Of a stretch of DNA of 64,000 nucleotides, positions 45,686-54,469 are shown piece after piece. A model generated the notes under the pieces. That model did not search any database. It had not been told where the DNA came from and saw only the letters and a program-made list of their open reading frames with translations. The stretch lies in NCBI RefSeq assembly GCF_026242195.1, contig NZ_RKLV01000002.1, positions 1 to 64,000 of the forward strand, in the 5' to 3' direction. The translations under genes and the position numbers were made by a program. Positions within the stretch are counted from its first letter, which is position 1. The number at the start of each line of letters is the position of its first letter. Origin of the DNA: Halorutilus salinus (GTDB taxonomy: Archaea > Halobacteriota > Halobacteria > Halobacteriales > Halorutilaceae).

Positions 45686-45748
45686 TATGATACGTAGAAG
45701 CTACGGGGTACGGCGACAGCAACGTTCTCGAAAACACGACCTACCCGA
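45686..45748 (+). repeat. Partial duplicate of the quinone oxidoreductase 5' end
   Basis: This stretch repeats the beginning of the gene at 46959. 45693-45735 matches 46967-47009 at 41 of 43 bases; the start codon region (TATGA) and a later CTACCCGAA also correspond, with a short gap between. The rest of the gene is absent here. Confidence 0.85.
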
Positions 45749-45892
45749 ATGCATAGAGAACGCGCTTGTTTCGCAGGCTCCCCCACATCTTAGAACCCGT
45801 GTGACAGAGATATACGGAACAGATCCTGTTTCCCGATTACCGGAGATTAACGGAGGACGGAAGCCTGTCGGTTCGCGTAAAAACTGATATGG

Positions 45893-46105
45893 TCAGTACC
45901 CGAACTCCTCACGCACCTCCTCTACCTTCTCCTCCTCGGCGTGACCGTGTACTAAACCTCGGAAGTAGAACTCCCTCGCCACCCTCGCGATCTCCTCCTC
46001 GCCACCGTCCGTATCTATGATACCCTCCTCAGCGAGTTCGCTTACGTTCTCGGCTATCTCGTCGCTCGTGTACCTCTCCTTGACGGTACCCTCTATCCGT
46101 GCCAT
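45893..46105 (-). CDS. Small acidic hypothetical protein
   Basis: A 70-residue helical protein (MARIEGTVKERYTSDEIAEN, VSELAEEGIIDTDGGEEEIA, RVAREFYFRGLVHGHAEEEK). No known family is recognised. It lies between the duplicated oxidoreductase fragment and the intact gene, on the opposite strand, 40 bases after the larger gene upstream; they may be co-transcribed. Confidence 0.5.
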   Translation of the reverse strand: MARIEGTVKERYTSDEIAENVSELAEEGIIDTDGGEEEIARVAREFYFRGLVHGHAEEEKVEEVREEFGY

Positions 46106-46145
46106 GATGAAGATACGTACCCTGCGGTATTAAATCCGACCCCGT

Positions 46146-46874
46146 TTAGACCTCCTCGGTCTGCGACGAGCACCTGAGGCAGAGCTTCGTCCCGCCTACG
46201 TGGTTGACGTCCGTTGAACCGCAGTCCGGACAGACGTACCTGTCCGTGTTGTACTCCGTCGAGCCTCGGGGCGCGTGTAGCTTTCCCTCACGTACACGTT
46301 CGTCGGCGAGAGCCGCCATCCTCGCCTTCTTTGTCCTTATCCTCCGTCCAAGGGCGTCGCCACCGGAGCCGTGTATATCGTCCCATCCCATATCATCCGG
46401 GCGTGAGAGATGCGAGAGAAGCTCCGTCCCCGCCTGTAGAAACGGTCTTCCTGTCTCCGAAGCCCCGTCCGAAACCTCGGCGTACCCTTCGTCGGCGCTG
46501 TCGTACGCACCGTCGGGTGAAAGACCCGCTGAGGCGCGCATGTCGCCGATGAACTCGTCACAGGCGGATCCCTCCACCACATCCGTCAGTACGTGATCGC
46601 GGAGTTCCTTGGCGACAGCGACACCCTCGCGCGCAACGAGTGTGGCGCGATCCTCGTCGCCGGATATCCTGTGACAGACCGAGGATCGTGCGAACTGTGC
46701 GAAAGCCCTTCCGACGCCGGATCTCCCTCGGCTCTCGTAGGCTGTCTTCCGTGAGACGCTCTCACCGTACAGACATCCTCTGGCGGCTGTCGCGTACATC
46801 TCCCCTGCGTCGGTGTATCTCCCTTCGGAAAGCCGTAGAACCGCGGTCTCCGTGGCGCTCCTCTGTTCCGGCAT
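46146..46874 (-). CDS. Helical protein with C-terminal zinc ribbon
   Basis: A 242-residue protein. The N-terminal part is helical and repeat-like (LRLSEGRYTDAGEMYATAAR), the middle is acidic, and the end has CPDCGSTDVNH...LCLRCSSQ, a four-cysteine zinc ribbon. I chose the ATG at 46874 (MPEQRSATE); codons back to 46937 would overlap the divergent promoter. The TPR-like start plus ribbon suggests a protein- or nucleic-acid-binding adaptor. Function unknown. Confidence 0.6.
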   Translation of the reverse strand: MPEQRSATETAVLRLSEGRYTDAGEMYATAARGCLYGESVSRKTAYESRGRSGVGRAFAQFARSSVCHRISGDEDRATLVAREGVAVAKELRDHVLTDVVEGSACDEFIGDMRASAGLSPDGAYDSADEGYAEVSDGASETGRPFLQAGTELLSHLSRPDDMGWDDIHGSGGDALGRRIRTKKARMAALADERVREGKLHAPRGSTEYNTDRYVCPDCGSTDVNHVGGTKLCLRCSSQTEEV

Positions 46875-46927
46875 GCGTAGGGTTCGTAGCCCGCGAACAT
46901 AAACGGCTTGACACACGACTTGACACA

Positions 46928-46938
46928 GCTTTATCAAC
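46928..46938 (+). promoter_or_regulatory. TATA box of the quinone oxidoreductase gene
   Basis: GCTTTATCAAC is centred 26 bases before the ATG at 46959. It lies just outside the region copied at 45686-45748, so the duplicate lacks this promoter. Confidence 0.6.
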
Positions 46939-46958
46939 TGCGCCCACGAAGGGGATGT

Positions 46959-47930
46959 ATGAGAGCCGTAGAAGCCACGGAGTACGGCGACAGCAACGTT
47001 CTCGAAAACGTCGAACGCGATCTACCCGAACCCGGAGAGGGCGAACTCCGTATCGATGTGGAGGCGGCGGGTATAAACTTCGCAGACATCATGCAGAGGC
47101 GCGGCGTCTACCCCGGTGGACCCGACGCGCCGTACGTCCCCGGAATGGAGGTTGCGGGTACCGTCGACGCGACGGGTGAGGGCGTCGGTGTCTCCGAAGG
47201 CGACCGCGTCGTTGCGATGGTCGACAGCGGGGGCTACGCCGAGTACGCCGTCGCCGACGCGCGGACGCTCCTCCCATGCCCCGACGGTCTTTCGTCCGCC
47301 GAGGCAGGCGGCTTCCCCGTCCAGTTCCTGACAGCCCACTCGTGCCTCTTCGGCTGGGGCGGTCTGGAGGAGGACGACCGCGTTCTGATACAGGCGGCGG
47401 CGGGCGGTGTCGGAACAGCGGCGGTTCAGATGGCGTCGAACGCGGGTGCGGAGGTCTTCGGTACCGCGAGCGCCCCCGAAAAGCTCGAACTCGCCGGCGA
47501 ACTCGGCTGTGACCATCCAATAAACTACGAGGAGACCGACTTCCGCGAGGTTGTCGAGGAGGAGACCGACGGCGAGGGCGTCGACCTCGTACTCGAATCC
47601 GTCGGCGGCGATGTCTTCGACCGTAGCCTCGATGCGCTCGCCCATTTCGGCACCCTCGTCACGTACGGCGTGGCGAGCGGAGTGCCCGCGAAGGCGTCGA
47701 ACCAGCGTCTCCTGTTCGAGAACAAGACGGTCAAGGGGTTCCATCTCGGACAGGCGTCACAGCGCGACCCGTCACGTATCATGAACGCCGTTCCGGAGCT
47801 GACCGAGGGCTTCGAGAGCGGTGATCTTGAGGTCGTGGTCGGCGAGACGTTCGACCTCGGAGACGCGGCGGAGGCGCACTCGTTCATCGAGAACCGCGAA
47901 AGCACCGGAAAGGTCGTCCTGACCCCGTAG
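46959..47930 (+). CDS. Zinc-type alcohol dehydrogenase/NADPH:quinone oxidoreductase
   Basis: A 323-residue member of the quinone oxidoreductase branch of the MDR superfamily. The N-terminal GroES-like domain has INFADIMQRRGVYPG and VPGMEVAGTV; the Rossmann part has VLIQAAAGGVGTAAVQMAS near residue 142, typical of zinc-free quinone oxidoreductases (no catalytic Cys-His pair seen). It probably reduces quinones or enones with NADPH. The 5' end is duplicated 1.27 kb upstream. Confidence 0.9.
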   Translation: MRAVEATEYGDSNVLENVERDLPEPGEGELRIDVEAAGINFADIMQRRGVYPGGPDAPYVPGMEVAGTVDATGEGVGVSEGDRVVAMVDSGGYAEYAVADARTLLPCPDGLSSAEAGGFPVQFLTAHSCLFGWGGLEEDDRVLIQAAAGGVGTAAVQMASNAGAEVFGTASAPEKLELAGELGCDHPINYEETDFREVVEEETDGEGVDLVLESVGGDVFDRSLDALAHFGTLVTYGVASGVPAKASNQRLLFENKTVKGFHLGQASQRDPSRIMNAVPELTEGFESGDLEVVVGETFDLGDAAEAHSFIENRESTGKVVLTP

Positions 47931-47936
47931 ACGGCT

Positions 47937-48812
47937 CTAAGACAGGTAGATCATAACGCCGCGAACGTCCATACGTACCGTCTCACGTACCGCAGTTTCG
48001 TCCCAGTCGTCGGGAAACTCGGCTTCGGCGAGTATCTCATCGACGACCTCTTCCTCGTCGCCGAGACGGTCGTACTCCGTCTCTACGCGGTCGACCCAGT
48101 CGGTCAGTACATCGCGGTACTCTTCGAGCGCCTCACGCACGTCGTCCTCGCCGTCGCCGCGTGCGCCGAAATGGGTGTAGACGAGCCTTTTTGCGTCGTA
48201 CCGCGCGAGACGGTCGAGGCTGTCGAGGTTTGTCTCAAGGTCGAAGTTGGGCGGCGGCGATGTCTGGTAAAGAGTGCCGTCCATCCACATACCCGCCTCG
48301 TCGGCGGTGAACAGCGACCGCGTCTCGTCGTCGTAAAGGACGAACTGATGCGGCGCGTGCCCGTGGAAATGACCCGCTTCGAGTTCGCGCCCGCCAAGGT
48401 CGAGCGTTTCGCCGTCGTCGAGCGTACGTACCTCGCCCTCGACGGACTTTGCATCGCCGTACGGCTCCGCGAGTTCGCCGACCGCCCGGCGTACGCTCTC
48501 GACGAGGCTTTCGACCTTTTCGGGTTCGACGAGGTAGTCACGCGCTGAGGGGTGACAGACGACGGTTGCGTCGTACTCGTCGGCGAGGTAGCCCGTCGCG
48601 CCAGCGTGGTCGAGATGTAGATGCGTCGGTACGATGTAGTCGGGGACGGTTCCTTCGCGTGCGAGTTCGTTCTTTACGCGTTCGCGCGTCGTCGAATGCC
48701 CCGTTTCGACGAGCGCCGTCTCGCGTCCCTCGACGATGAAGACCGCCGTATGTCCTTCGTGTTCGAGGAACCGTGTGTCTACCATAGATATACCGTCGGC
48801 GATCTGGTGCAT
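47937..48812 (-). CDS. MBL-fold metallohydrolase
   Basis: A 291-residue metallo-beta-lactamase superfamily protein. The THLHLDHAG metal motif is near residue 63, with a FHGHAPHQFV histidine, a LFTADEAG aspartate and a VYTHFGA histidine. A C-terminal helical domain of about 75 residues (EALEEYRDVLTDWVDRVETE) is added. Likely a hydrolase of thioesters or a similar substrate; no specific assignment. It converges on the oxidoreductase gene. Confidence 0.83.
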   Translation of the reverse strand: MHQIADGISMVDTRFLEHEGHTAVFIVEGRETALVETGHSTTRERVKNELAREGTVPDYIVPTHLHLDHAGATGYLADEYDATVVCHPSARDYLVEPEKVESLVESVRRAVGELAEPYGDAKSVEGEVRTLDDGETLDLGGRELEAGHFHGHAPHQFVLYDDETRSLFTADEAGMWMDGTLYQTSPPPNFDLETNLDSLDRLARYDAKRLVYTHFGARGDGEDDVREALEEYRDVLTDWVDRVETEYDRLGDEEEVVDEILAEAEFPDDWDETAVRETVRMDVRGVMIYLS

Positions 48813-48892
48813 ACACGACGCACGTCCGCCTACGTCTTTAGACTGACGCCGTCACCGTGAAGCCTAAACGGGGCGCGCACGTCTTTGATCTC

Positions 48893-50110
48893 ATGATAGG
48901 AATCGAGGACGTTGAGGAAGCCGCGCGGCGCGTCGAAGGCGTTGCCGAGAGAACGCCCCTGCGCGAGTCACGTGTGATCAGCGAGGCGACGGACGCGGAC
49001 GTACATCTCAAGTACGAAAACCTCCAGCGCACGGGTTCGTTCAAGATACGCGGCGCGTACAACAAGATGTCGAGCCTCGACGACGAAGAACGCGAGGCGG
49101 GCGTCATAGCCGCGAGCGCGGGTAACCACGCACAGGGCGTAGCACTCGCCGCCGCCGAGACGGGTATCGACGCCAAGATAGTCATGCCCAAGGACGCCGC
49201 TATCTCGAAGGTCGAGGCGACGAGCGAGTACGGCGGCGATCACGTCGAAATCGTCCTCCACGGCGTCGACTACGAGGACGCGTACGACCGAGCGCGCGAG
49301 ATAGAGGGTGAGGCAGGACGTACCTTCGTCCATCCGTTCGACGACCCGTACGTTCAGGCGGGACAGGGTACGGTCGGTCTCGAAATACTCGACGAACTTC
49401 CCGACGTAGACACCGTCGTCGTCGCCGTCGGAGGAGGCGGACTCGCGGCAGGTGTCGCCACCGCCGTAAAGGAACGTTCGCCCGACACGCGCGTAATCGG
49501 CGTACAGGCGGAAGGTGCTTCGAGCGTGAAGGAGAGCCTCGAACGCGGCGAGGTCTACGAACGCGACGATGTTTCGACTATCTCGGACGGTATAGCCACG
49601 CGCCGTATCGCCGAATCAACCTTCGAGGCTATACGCGAACGCGTCGACGAGGTCGTTGTCGTCGACGACGACGAGACGGCGAACGCGATGCTACGTCTAC
49701 TCGAACGCGAGAAGACGGTCGCAGAGGGGGCGGGCGCTGTACCCGTCGCCGCCGTACTCGAACGCGACCTCGGTATACAGGGCGAGACCGTCGTACCCCT
49801 TCTCTGCGGCGGTAACATAGACTCGAACGTCCTGTCGCAGGTCATAAACCGCGGTCTCATAAACGCGGGTCGGTACCTCAAGTTCGAGACGGTTTTATAC
49901 GACAAGCCCGGCGCTCTCGTCGATATAGCGACGTTGATTTCGGAGCACGACGCCAACATCTACGCCATACACCACGACCGTATGGCGAAGGACGTGACGC
50001 TCAACGCCGCCGAGGTCGAGTTCGAGGTCGAGACACGTAGCCGCGAGCACTCGAACCGTCTGGTGCGCGCACTCGAAAAGAAGGGGTACGATATCGAGGT
50101 TCTTAGTTAG
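48893..50110 (+). CDS. ilvA: Threonine ammonia-lyase (threonine deaminase)
   Basis: A 405-residue PLP enzyme. The cofactor lysine is in TGSFKIRGAYNKM near residue 50; SAGNHAQGVA and the phosphate-binding VVAVGGGGLAAGV follow. The C-terminal part (about 325-405) is a single ACT-like regulatory domain (LYDKPGALVDIATLISEHDA). It converts threonine to 2-oxobutanoate. I used the ATG at 48893; the frame is open from 48857. RidA lies 30 bases downstream, a fitting partner. Confidence 0.92.
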   Translation: MIGIEDVEEAARRVEGVAERTPLRESRVISEATDADVHLKYENLQRTGSFKIRGAYNKMSSLDDEEREAGVIAASAGNHAQGVALAAAETGIDAKIVMPKDAAISKVEATSEYGGDHVEIVLHGVDYEDAYDRAREIEGEAGRTFVHPFDDPYVQAGQGTVGLEILDELPDVDTVVVAVGGGGLAAGVATAVKERSPDTRVIGVQAEGASSVKESLERGEVYERDDVSTISDGIATRRIAESTFEAIRERVDEVVVVDDDETANAMLRLLEREKTVAEGAGAVPVAAVLERDLGIQGETVVPLLCGGNIDSNVLSQVINRGLINAGRYLKFETVLYDKPGALVDIATLISEHDANIYAIHHDRMAKDVTLNAAEVEFEVETRSREHSNRLVRALEKKGYDIEVLS

Positions 50111-50140
50111 GCTTTTGTCGCGCGTCGCCGACGTTTGGGC

Positions 50141-50512
50141 ATGGAGACAGTCGAGACGGACGACGCGCCCCTAGCGGTCGGCGCTTACTCACAGGGTACG
50201 GCGACCGACGACCTCGTCTTTACGGCGGGACAGATACCTCTCACACCCGAAGGCGAGATGATCGAAGGCGGCGTCGCCGAACAGACCGAACAGGCGCTCC
50301 AAAACGTCGCCGCGGTTCTCGAAGCAGGCGGTTCGTCGCTCGAAGACGCCGTAAAGGTCACCGTCTTCCTCGACGAAATCGAAGAGTTCGACGAGATGAA
50401 CACCGTATACGAAGCCTTCTTCGACGATCAACCGCCCGCGAGGAGCGCCGTAGAGGTTGGCGAGGTACCCAAGGGAGCGGCGGTCGAGATAGAGGCTGTC
50501 GGCGAGCGCTAG
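50141..50512 (+). CDS. ridA: RidA family enamine/imine deaminase
   Basis: A 123-residue RidA (YjgF/UK114). AVGAYSQGTATDDLVFTAGQ is the conserved substrate-loop region, and QNVAAVLEAGGSS with DAVKVTVFLDEIEEF and PPARSAVEVGEVPKGAAVEI complete the fold, including the guanidinium-binding arginine in ARSAVEV. It hydrolyses the reactive enamine/imine released by threonine deaminase, encoded just upstream. Confidence 0.94.
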   Translation: METVETDDAPLAVGAYSQGTATDDLVFTAGQIPLTPEGEMIEGGVAEQTEQALQNVAAVLEAGGSSLEDAVKVTVFLDEIEEFDEMNTVYEAFFDDQPPARSAVEVGEVPKGAAVEIEAVGER

Positions 50513-50754
50513 TTCGGTCTCGGACGCCTTTCCGGCTTGGCGGCGAGGTAGACGACGATAGCCGTCGCTTGTAACACCAGAACGGCTAAGATGCTGTTGA
50601 GGGCGAAGGTGGTACCGATACTCAGAACGAAGGCTACCACGGCAAGAGTAATCGGTGAACGCATCCCGTGCGAATCCGCTTCTCGGCGCACTAACTCCGC
50701 AACGAACGCCTGTAGGACGAGGTAGGCTATACCTACAAGACTCACCGAAGGCAT
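50509..50754 (-). CDS. Small three-helix membrane protein
   Basis: An 81-residue protein with three hydrophobic segments (VSLVGIAYLVLQAFVAEL, PITLAVVAFVLSIGTTFAL, SILAVLVLQATAIVVYLAAK) and a basic end. No family recognised. The stop overlaps the RidA stop by four bases in convergent orientation. Confidence 0.55.
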   Translation of the reverse strand: MPSVSLVGIAYLVLQAFVAELVRREADSHGMRSPITLAVVAFVLSIGTTFALNSILAVLVLQATAIVVYLAAKPERRPRPN

Positions 50755-50795
50755 GTTTCTGAGTTAGAAACTCTATGGAAAAAGCCATCGATGAA

Positions 50796-51380
50796 CTACT
50801 CTGGAACGAGCGGTCCCGAGCAGAACGCCTGCACTGCGAAGACCTCGTTCCTCTCCGAAACATCGATACCGACGCCTACCATCGTCCACTCCTCGTTCAG
50901 CATCGTGCCACGGTGACCCGCCGAGTCGTTCCACTGACGGACGAGATGTTCGGCGACCTCGCGCTCGGTCGAGAGGTGCAACGTCGGTACATCCGCCTCG
51001 TCGTAGACAATGTTCCTACCGTACCACGTGCTCGCCACGTTCTCGCCGAAGTAGCCGCCGCGGTCGGCGCACCAGCCGTAACGGTCGTACGGTATGCTGT
51101 CGGGCGTCTTGTGTGCCACGAATCCGCCGCGTTCCATACGTGACGCGTGCGCACCCGCCGATGCGCCCAGAGACGCGTTCGTCTCTGCGCGCGTGAGACC
51201 GTTCTCGGCGCGCAGGGCGTTCGTCTCCTCAACCACGATACGTTCGACCTCCGTCTCGTTGAGACCGTCGTTTCCGAGCGAACCCGGTGAGGTGACGGCG
51301 ACGTACCCGACGACGCCCGCGAGAGCGACGAGGAGAGCGACCGTTGTTGCACCGGGGACGAACTCGTCGGTAAGACCCAT
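50796..51380 (-). CDS. Membrane-anchored CAP/SCP domain protein
   Basis: A 194-residue protein with one N-terminal membrane anchor (about 11-31) and an extracellular CAP (SCP/PR-1) domain: EETNALRAENGLTRAE, ASAGAHASRMERGGF, GENVAST, VRQWNDSAGHRGTML and VGVGIDVSE. CAP histidines are present in AHKTPD and GHRG. Domain function in archaea is unknown, perhaps a surface binding protein. I used the ATG at 51380 (MGLTDEFV). Confidence 0.82.
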   Translation of the reverse strand: MGLTDEFVPGATTVALLVALAGVVGYVAVTSPGSLGNDGLNETEVERIVVEETNALRAENGLTRAETNASLGASAGAHASRMERGGFVAHKTPDSIPYDRYGWCADRGGYFGENVASTWYGRNIVYDEADVPTLHLSTEREVAEHLVRQWNDSAGHRGTMLNEEWTMVGVGIDVSERNEVFAVQAFCSGPLVPE

Positions 51381-51412
51381 CGTCCGCACTACGTCGCCGA
51401 GCGCAAAAAGGC

Positions 51413-51883
51413 TTACACGATGAGGTCGACGCGCCGACCCTTGGGTACCTGACTCCTTAGCTCGCCGGGGAAGTACAGACCGCATCCGAGGACGCGTCCT
51501 TCGTACCGTACGACGACGTAGCCGAGATCCTCAACGTCGTACCCGCGCTCGACGGTCTCGCCGTTTACGAACGCACGCGCCGTGTCGGCGTCGACATCGA
51601 TCACCTTACGCGTCGCCTCGTCGCCGAAACGCTGGAGGGCGTCCGTCGTCGGCTTGTCGTGTTCACCCCCGACACGTATCAGAGGGAGACCGACGGACTC
51701 GTAGTCGAGCGCGTCGAGCGTCCCGTCGCCTCCGAGACGTTCGACCGTACCGCGCGAGACAGCCCAGACCTTCCGCGCCCCCTTCTTGTAGAAACGGTAT
51801 CCGTCGAACGTACCGGGCGGTACGCCGAACTCGTCCTCCCAGAATCCGACGACAGGCTCACGGTTGACCTCTTCCACGCGCAT
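51413..51883 (-). CDS. PUA-domain protein (rRNA methyltransferase-associated type)
   Basis: A 156-residue protein. FWEDEFGVPPGTFDGYRFYK and ARKVWAVSRG, then SVGLPLIRVGGEHDKPTTDALQ, resemble the Nip7-like/PUA segment found attached to NOL1/NOP2/Sun RNA methyltransferases. The C-terminal part (GYVVVRYEGRVLGCGLYFPG) looks like a PUA barrel. The methyltransferase domain itself is absent. Probably a stand-alone RNA-binding protein acting on rRNA or tRNA. Confidence 0.7.
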   Translation of the reverse strand: MRVEEVNREPVVGFWEDEFGVPPGTFDGYRFYKKGARKVWAVSRGTVERLGGDGTLDALDYESVGLPLIRVGGEHDKPTTDALQRFGDEATRKVIDVDADTARAFVNGETVERGYDVEDLGYVVVRYEGRVLGCGLYFPGELRSQVPKGRRVDLIV

Positions 51884-51988
51884 ACACGGTTTTGTCGAGC
51901 GTCCGTCTTAACAGCCGCGAACCGACGCGGTACGCACGCCGTCCGTCTGACGTAGATTTAAACGGAACCGGCGTTTCTTCGTCTTACC

Positions 51989-52441
51989 ATGGACTCCACA
52001 GAAGACCTCGTCCGTTTCCTCAAGCTACGTTTAGGGCTTCTCATAGCCACAACGTTCGTTACGGCGCTCGGTCTTCTTGGTATAATCGACCTTCTTTCGA
52101 CGACGGCTATCGACGCCGTCCCCGTCTACGTACATATCACCGTCGCCGCTACGGTCTTCCCTCTCGCAGTCTTCGCCCTTGAATACCGCGGTGTCGAGAC
52201 GGTCGACGCCGTCCGTCTCGGCGCGGGCGCAGGCGTCGGCGCTATCTTCCTCCTCCTCATTCTCTCCGAGGGCGCGGGACGTGTGACCGACGGCGTTCTC
52301 GAACTCGGCGTCCCCACCATCTTCTACGTCGTAACCCTCAGCATCGTCGCCTCGACCGTCTTCGTCGCTTGGATAAACCGCGTCTACCTCGACGTTCCCG
52401 CACCCCGCCGAACACCGTCGGGACGCGACCGGCGCGAGTAG
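51989..52441 (+). CDS. Four-helix membrane protein
   Basis: A 150-residue integral membrane protein with four hydrophobic helices (about 15-36, 46-66, 75-95 and 105-127) and a basic C-terminus (RRTPSGRDRRE). No catalytic motif is visible. ATTTAAAC at 51955-51962 fits a promoter about 30 bases upstream. Confidence 0.55.
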   Translation: MDSTEDLVRFLKLRLGLLIATTFVTALGLLGIIDLLSTTAIDAVPVYVHITVAATVFPLAVFALEYRGVETVDAVRLGAGAGVGAIFLLLILSEGAGRVTDGVLELGVPTIFYVVTLSIVASTVFVAWINRVYLDVPAPRRTPSGRDRRE

Positions 52442-52475
52442 AAGGGGTTTTGCGTCCGTCTTCCCTCTCTTAACT

Positions 52476-52808
52476 ATGACCGACACAGACAAACTCGACG
52501 ATGAGACAGTACGCGACGCCGTCGACGACCACTGGGACGACGCGGTCGCCGACTGGCGCGACGAACTCGAACCCAGCGATCTCGAACTCGTCGAACGCGT
52601 CGGGCTCCTTCAGGAGTACGAGTTCTTCTGGGACGGCGAGTTCGACCGCGTGGGGTACGAAGCGCCGTCGATACCCAGCGACTGGAAGACGAAGGACTAC
52701 GCCGACGACGTCGGGTCGTGGGCGCAGGTATCACGTATCAACACCGCCATGAGCGACCTAGGGCAGGGGTTGCGCGAACGTGTCGAGGACGAACTCGGCG
52801 TCGTCTGA
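52476..52808 (+). CDS. Acidic hypothetical protein
   Basis: A 110-residue soluble protein with tryptophan-acidic repeats (DHWDDAVADWRDELEPSDLE, VGLLQEYEFFWDGEFDR, PSDWKTKDYADDVGSWAQ). No known family is recognised. It lies 34 bases after the membrane-protein gene on the same strand. Confidence 0.55.
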   Translation: MTDTDKLDDETVRDAVDDHWDDAVADWRDELEPSDLELVERVGLLQEYEFFWDGEFDRVGYEAPSIPSDWKTKDYADDVGSWAQVSRINTAMSDLGQGLRERVEDELGVV

Positions 52809-52906
52809 TACCCGCCCTTCAACTCGGCGAGATAACTTTATCATTTCTGATAATCTTTTCTCCGGTTTTATACGCACAGGGAACTGATCTACGGTGGTGA
52901 CAGATT

Positions 52907-53326
52907 ATGAGCGTACGTATGGATATACACCGACGGATGGAGGACGCGGAGGACAGGCTTGAAGGCTGGATAAGGAGCGCCGTTGAGGAGGCGCAGAACA
53001 AGGTGTTCGGCGACGGAAGGCTTGACGAGGGCGACCTGCGCAGGATAAACGAGGTCGACGAGGCGCTAAAGAACCGACGCGAGGGCGGTCTGTGGGGTAC
53101 GGTGCAGTACCGTATATACGCCGAGGAGACCGACGACGGCGACGAGGTCGTATCGATCGACACCTTCGGTGTTCCGTCGATACCTCCTGATATCGAAGCC
53201 GTTGAGATGGACGAGGAGAGGCGCGAGATGTACAACGACGTACTCTCCGACTACGGCGTCGAGGTTAGCGAGGGGGTTGAGAGACGGTTCGAGGACTGGC
53301 GCGCCGAGAGGCGTGAACAAGCGTAA
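52907..53326 (+). CDS. Hypothetical helical protein
   Basis: A 139-residue charged, mainly helical protein (RRMEDAEDRLEGWIRSAVEE, LRRINEVDEALKNRREGG) with a central beta segment (GTVQYRIYAEETDDGDEV). No family recognised. An alternative start is the ATG four codons in. A TTTTATACG box at 52865-52873 lies about 38 bases upstream of the first start. Confidence 0.55.
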   Translation: MSVRMDIHRRMEDAEDRLEGWIRSAVEEAQNKVFGDGRLDEGDLRRINEVDEALKNRREGGLWGTVQYRIYAEETDDGDEVVSIDTFGVPSIPPDIEAVEMDEERREMYNDVLSDYGVEVSEGVERRFEDWRAERREQA

Positions 53327-53365
53327 CCCTTATTCGGGTCGCCTGACTTATCTATAGCCGTCAAG

Positions 53366-53605
53366 ATGTCAGAAGCGGAAGAGAGCGGAAACGAAAGCGA
53401 CGAAGCAACGCCGGCTGAGGTCGTCGAGGTAGTCGGTAAGACAGGGATGCACGGCGAGGCTATGCAGGTCAAGGCGCGTGTACTCGAAGGCTCCGATCAG
53501 GGACGCGTCCTCACCAGAAACGCCGTCGGTCCCGTACGAGAGGGCGACATCATAATGCTGATGGAGACGGCACGCGAAGCCAAGCCCCTCTCTTCGCCTA
53601 TTTGA
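53366..53605 (+). CDS. rps28e: 30S ribosomal protein S28e
   Basis: A 79-residue S28e: [39 protein letters not shown] and [18 protein letters not shown] are diagnostic of the small-subunit protein near the mRNA exit. The N-terminal 13 residues are an acidic halophile-type extension. In many haloarchaea rpl24e and ndk follow; here aIF1 follows after 42 bases. Confidence 0.95.
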   Translation: MSEAEESGNESDEATPAEVVEVVGKTGMHGEAMQVKARVLEGSDQGRVLTRNAVGPVREGDIIMLMETAREAKPLSSPI

Positions 53606-53647
53606 TGATACTGACCCAGAGCCGGAGCCTTACGGGGGGGACGTAGA

Positions 53648-53941
53648 ATGCCTGAGGTCTGCGCAACCTGTGGACTACCCGAAGACCTCTGTATCTGTGA
53701 GGACGTTGCCAAGGAGTCACAGAGCATAAAGATACGTATCGAGGAACGTAGGTACGGCAAGGAGGTTACCGTCGTGGAGGGGTTCGATCCCGACGATATC
53801 GACGTTAGCGAGATAGCGACCAAGCTCAAGAAGAAGCTCGCCTGCGGCGGCACGGCGGAGGACGGACGCGTCGAGCTTCAGGGCAACCATCAGGGGCGCG
53901 TCGGCGACATACTCGAAGACGAGGGATTCAACGTTGGATAG
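53648..53941 (+). CDS. Translation initiation factor aIF1 (SUI1)
   Basis: A 97-residue SUI1-domain protein. A short N-terminal zinc knuckle-like segment ([13 protein letters not shown]) precedes the SUI1 core [50 protein letters not shown]. aIF1 monitors start-codon selection on the small subunit. Confidence 0.94.
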   Translation: MPEVCATCGLPEDLCICEDVAKESQSIKIRIEERRYGKEVTVVEGFDPDDIDVSEIATKLKKKLACGGTAEDGRVELQGNHQGRVGDILEDEGFNVG

Positions 53942-53959
53942 ACGCGTTCTGTGGCACCC

Positions 53960-54427
53960 ATGCTCGCCGAGGAACAGACCGTCGCGGTCGGCGTTCTAAT
54001 CCTGATACTTTTCACGGGATGCGTGGGTAACGCGGGTCTCGAAAGGAGCACCAGCGCCGAGGTGGTCGAGAACCCGCCCGCGAACCTCACAGACGGACTG
54101 GAAGGCGACGAACTCCGTGTTCGCGCCGACGGCGACGATCTTCTGATAGCCTACAGCATCGCCGACCGTGATCTTATCGGTGGTACGGACGCGGCTATCG
54201 AGGTGATCGAGGCGAACGATTCGGCACGTCAGTACTGTCCCGGAGACTCCTCAGGCGTTCTGCGCGTTCCGCTCTCACGACTTGCGGAGGAACGCGGTAG
54301 CACCGTCGCGCTCCGGGACGACGACCGTCTCCTGCCGACGACACCCTGCGGCGACGTAGGCGGGTTCGGCACCGACGGTAGCGTGGAGACGGAGCGGTGG
54401 GAGCCGAACGCACGCGGCGGACGGTGA
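53960..54427 (+). CDS. Small lipoprotein of unknown function
   Basis: A 155-residue protein with a hydrophobic leader and lipobox (VAVGVLILILFTGC). The mature part is acidic (GLEGDELRVRADGDDLLIAY, LIGGTDAAIEVIEAN) with cysteines in QYCPGDSS and TTPCGDVG that may bridge. The frame opens at a GTG (53951); I use the ATG at 53960. No family recognised. It ends 42 bases before pgk. Confidence 0.55.
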   Translation: MLAEEQTVAVGVLILILFTGCVGNAGLERSTSAEVVENPPANLTDGLEGDELRVRADGDDLLIAYSIADRDLIGGTDAAIEVIEANDSARQYCPGDSSGVLRVPLSRLAEERGSTVALRDDDRLLPTTPCGDVGGFGTDGSVETERWEPNARGGR

Positions 54428-54435
54428 CCCATCAT

Positions 54436-54444
54436 AAGATATAA
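54436..54444 (+). promoter_or_regulatory. TATA box of pgk
   Basis: AAGATATAA is centred about 30 bases before the pgk ATG at 54470, a strong archaeal promoter with a near-leaderless start. Confidence 0.65.
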
Positions 54445-54469
54445 TCGTACGAACCACCTCGCTCCGGTA

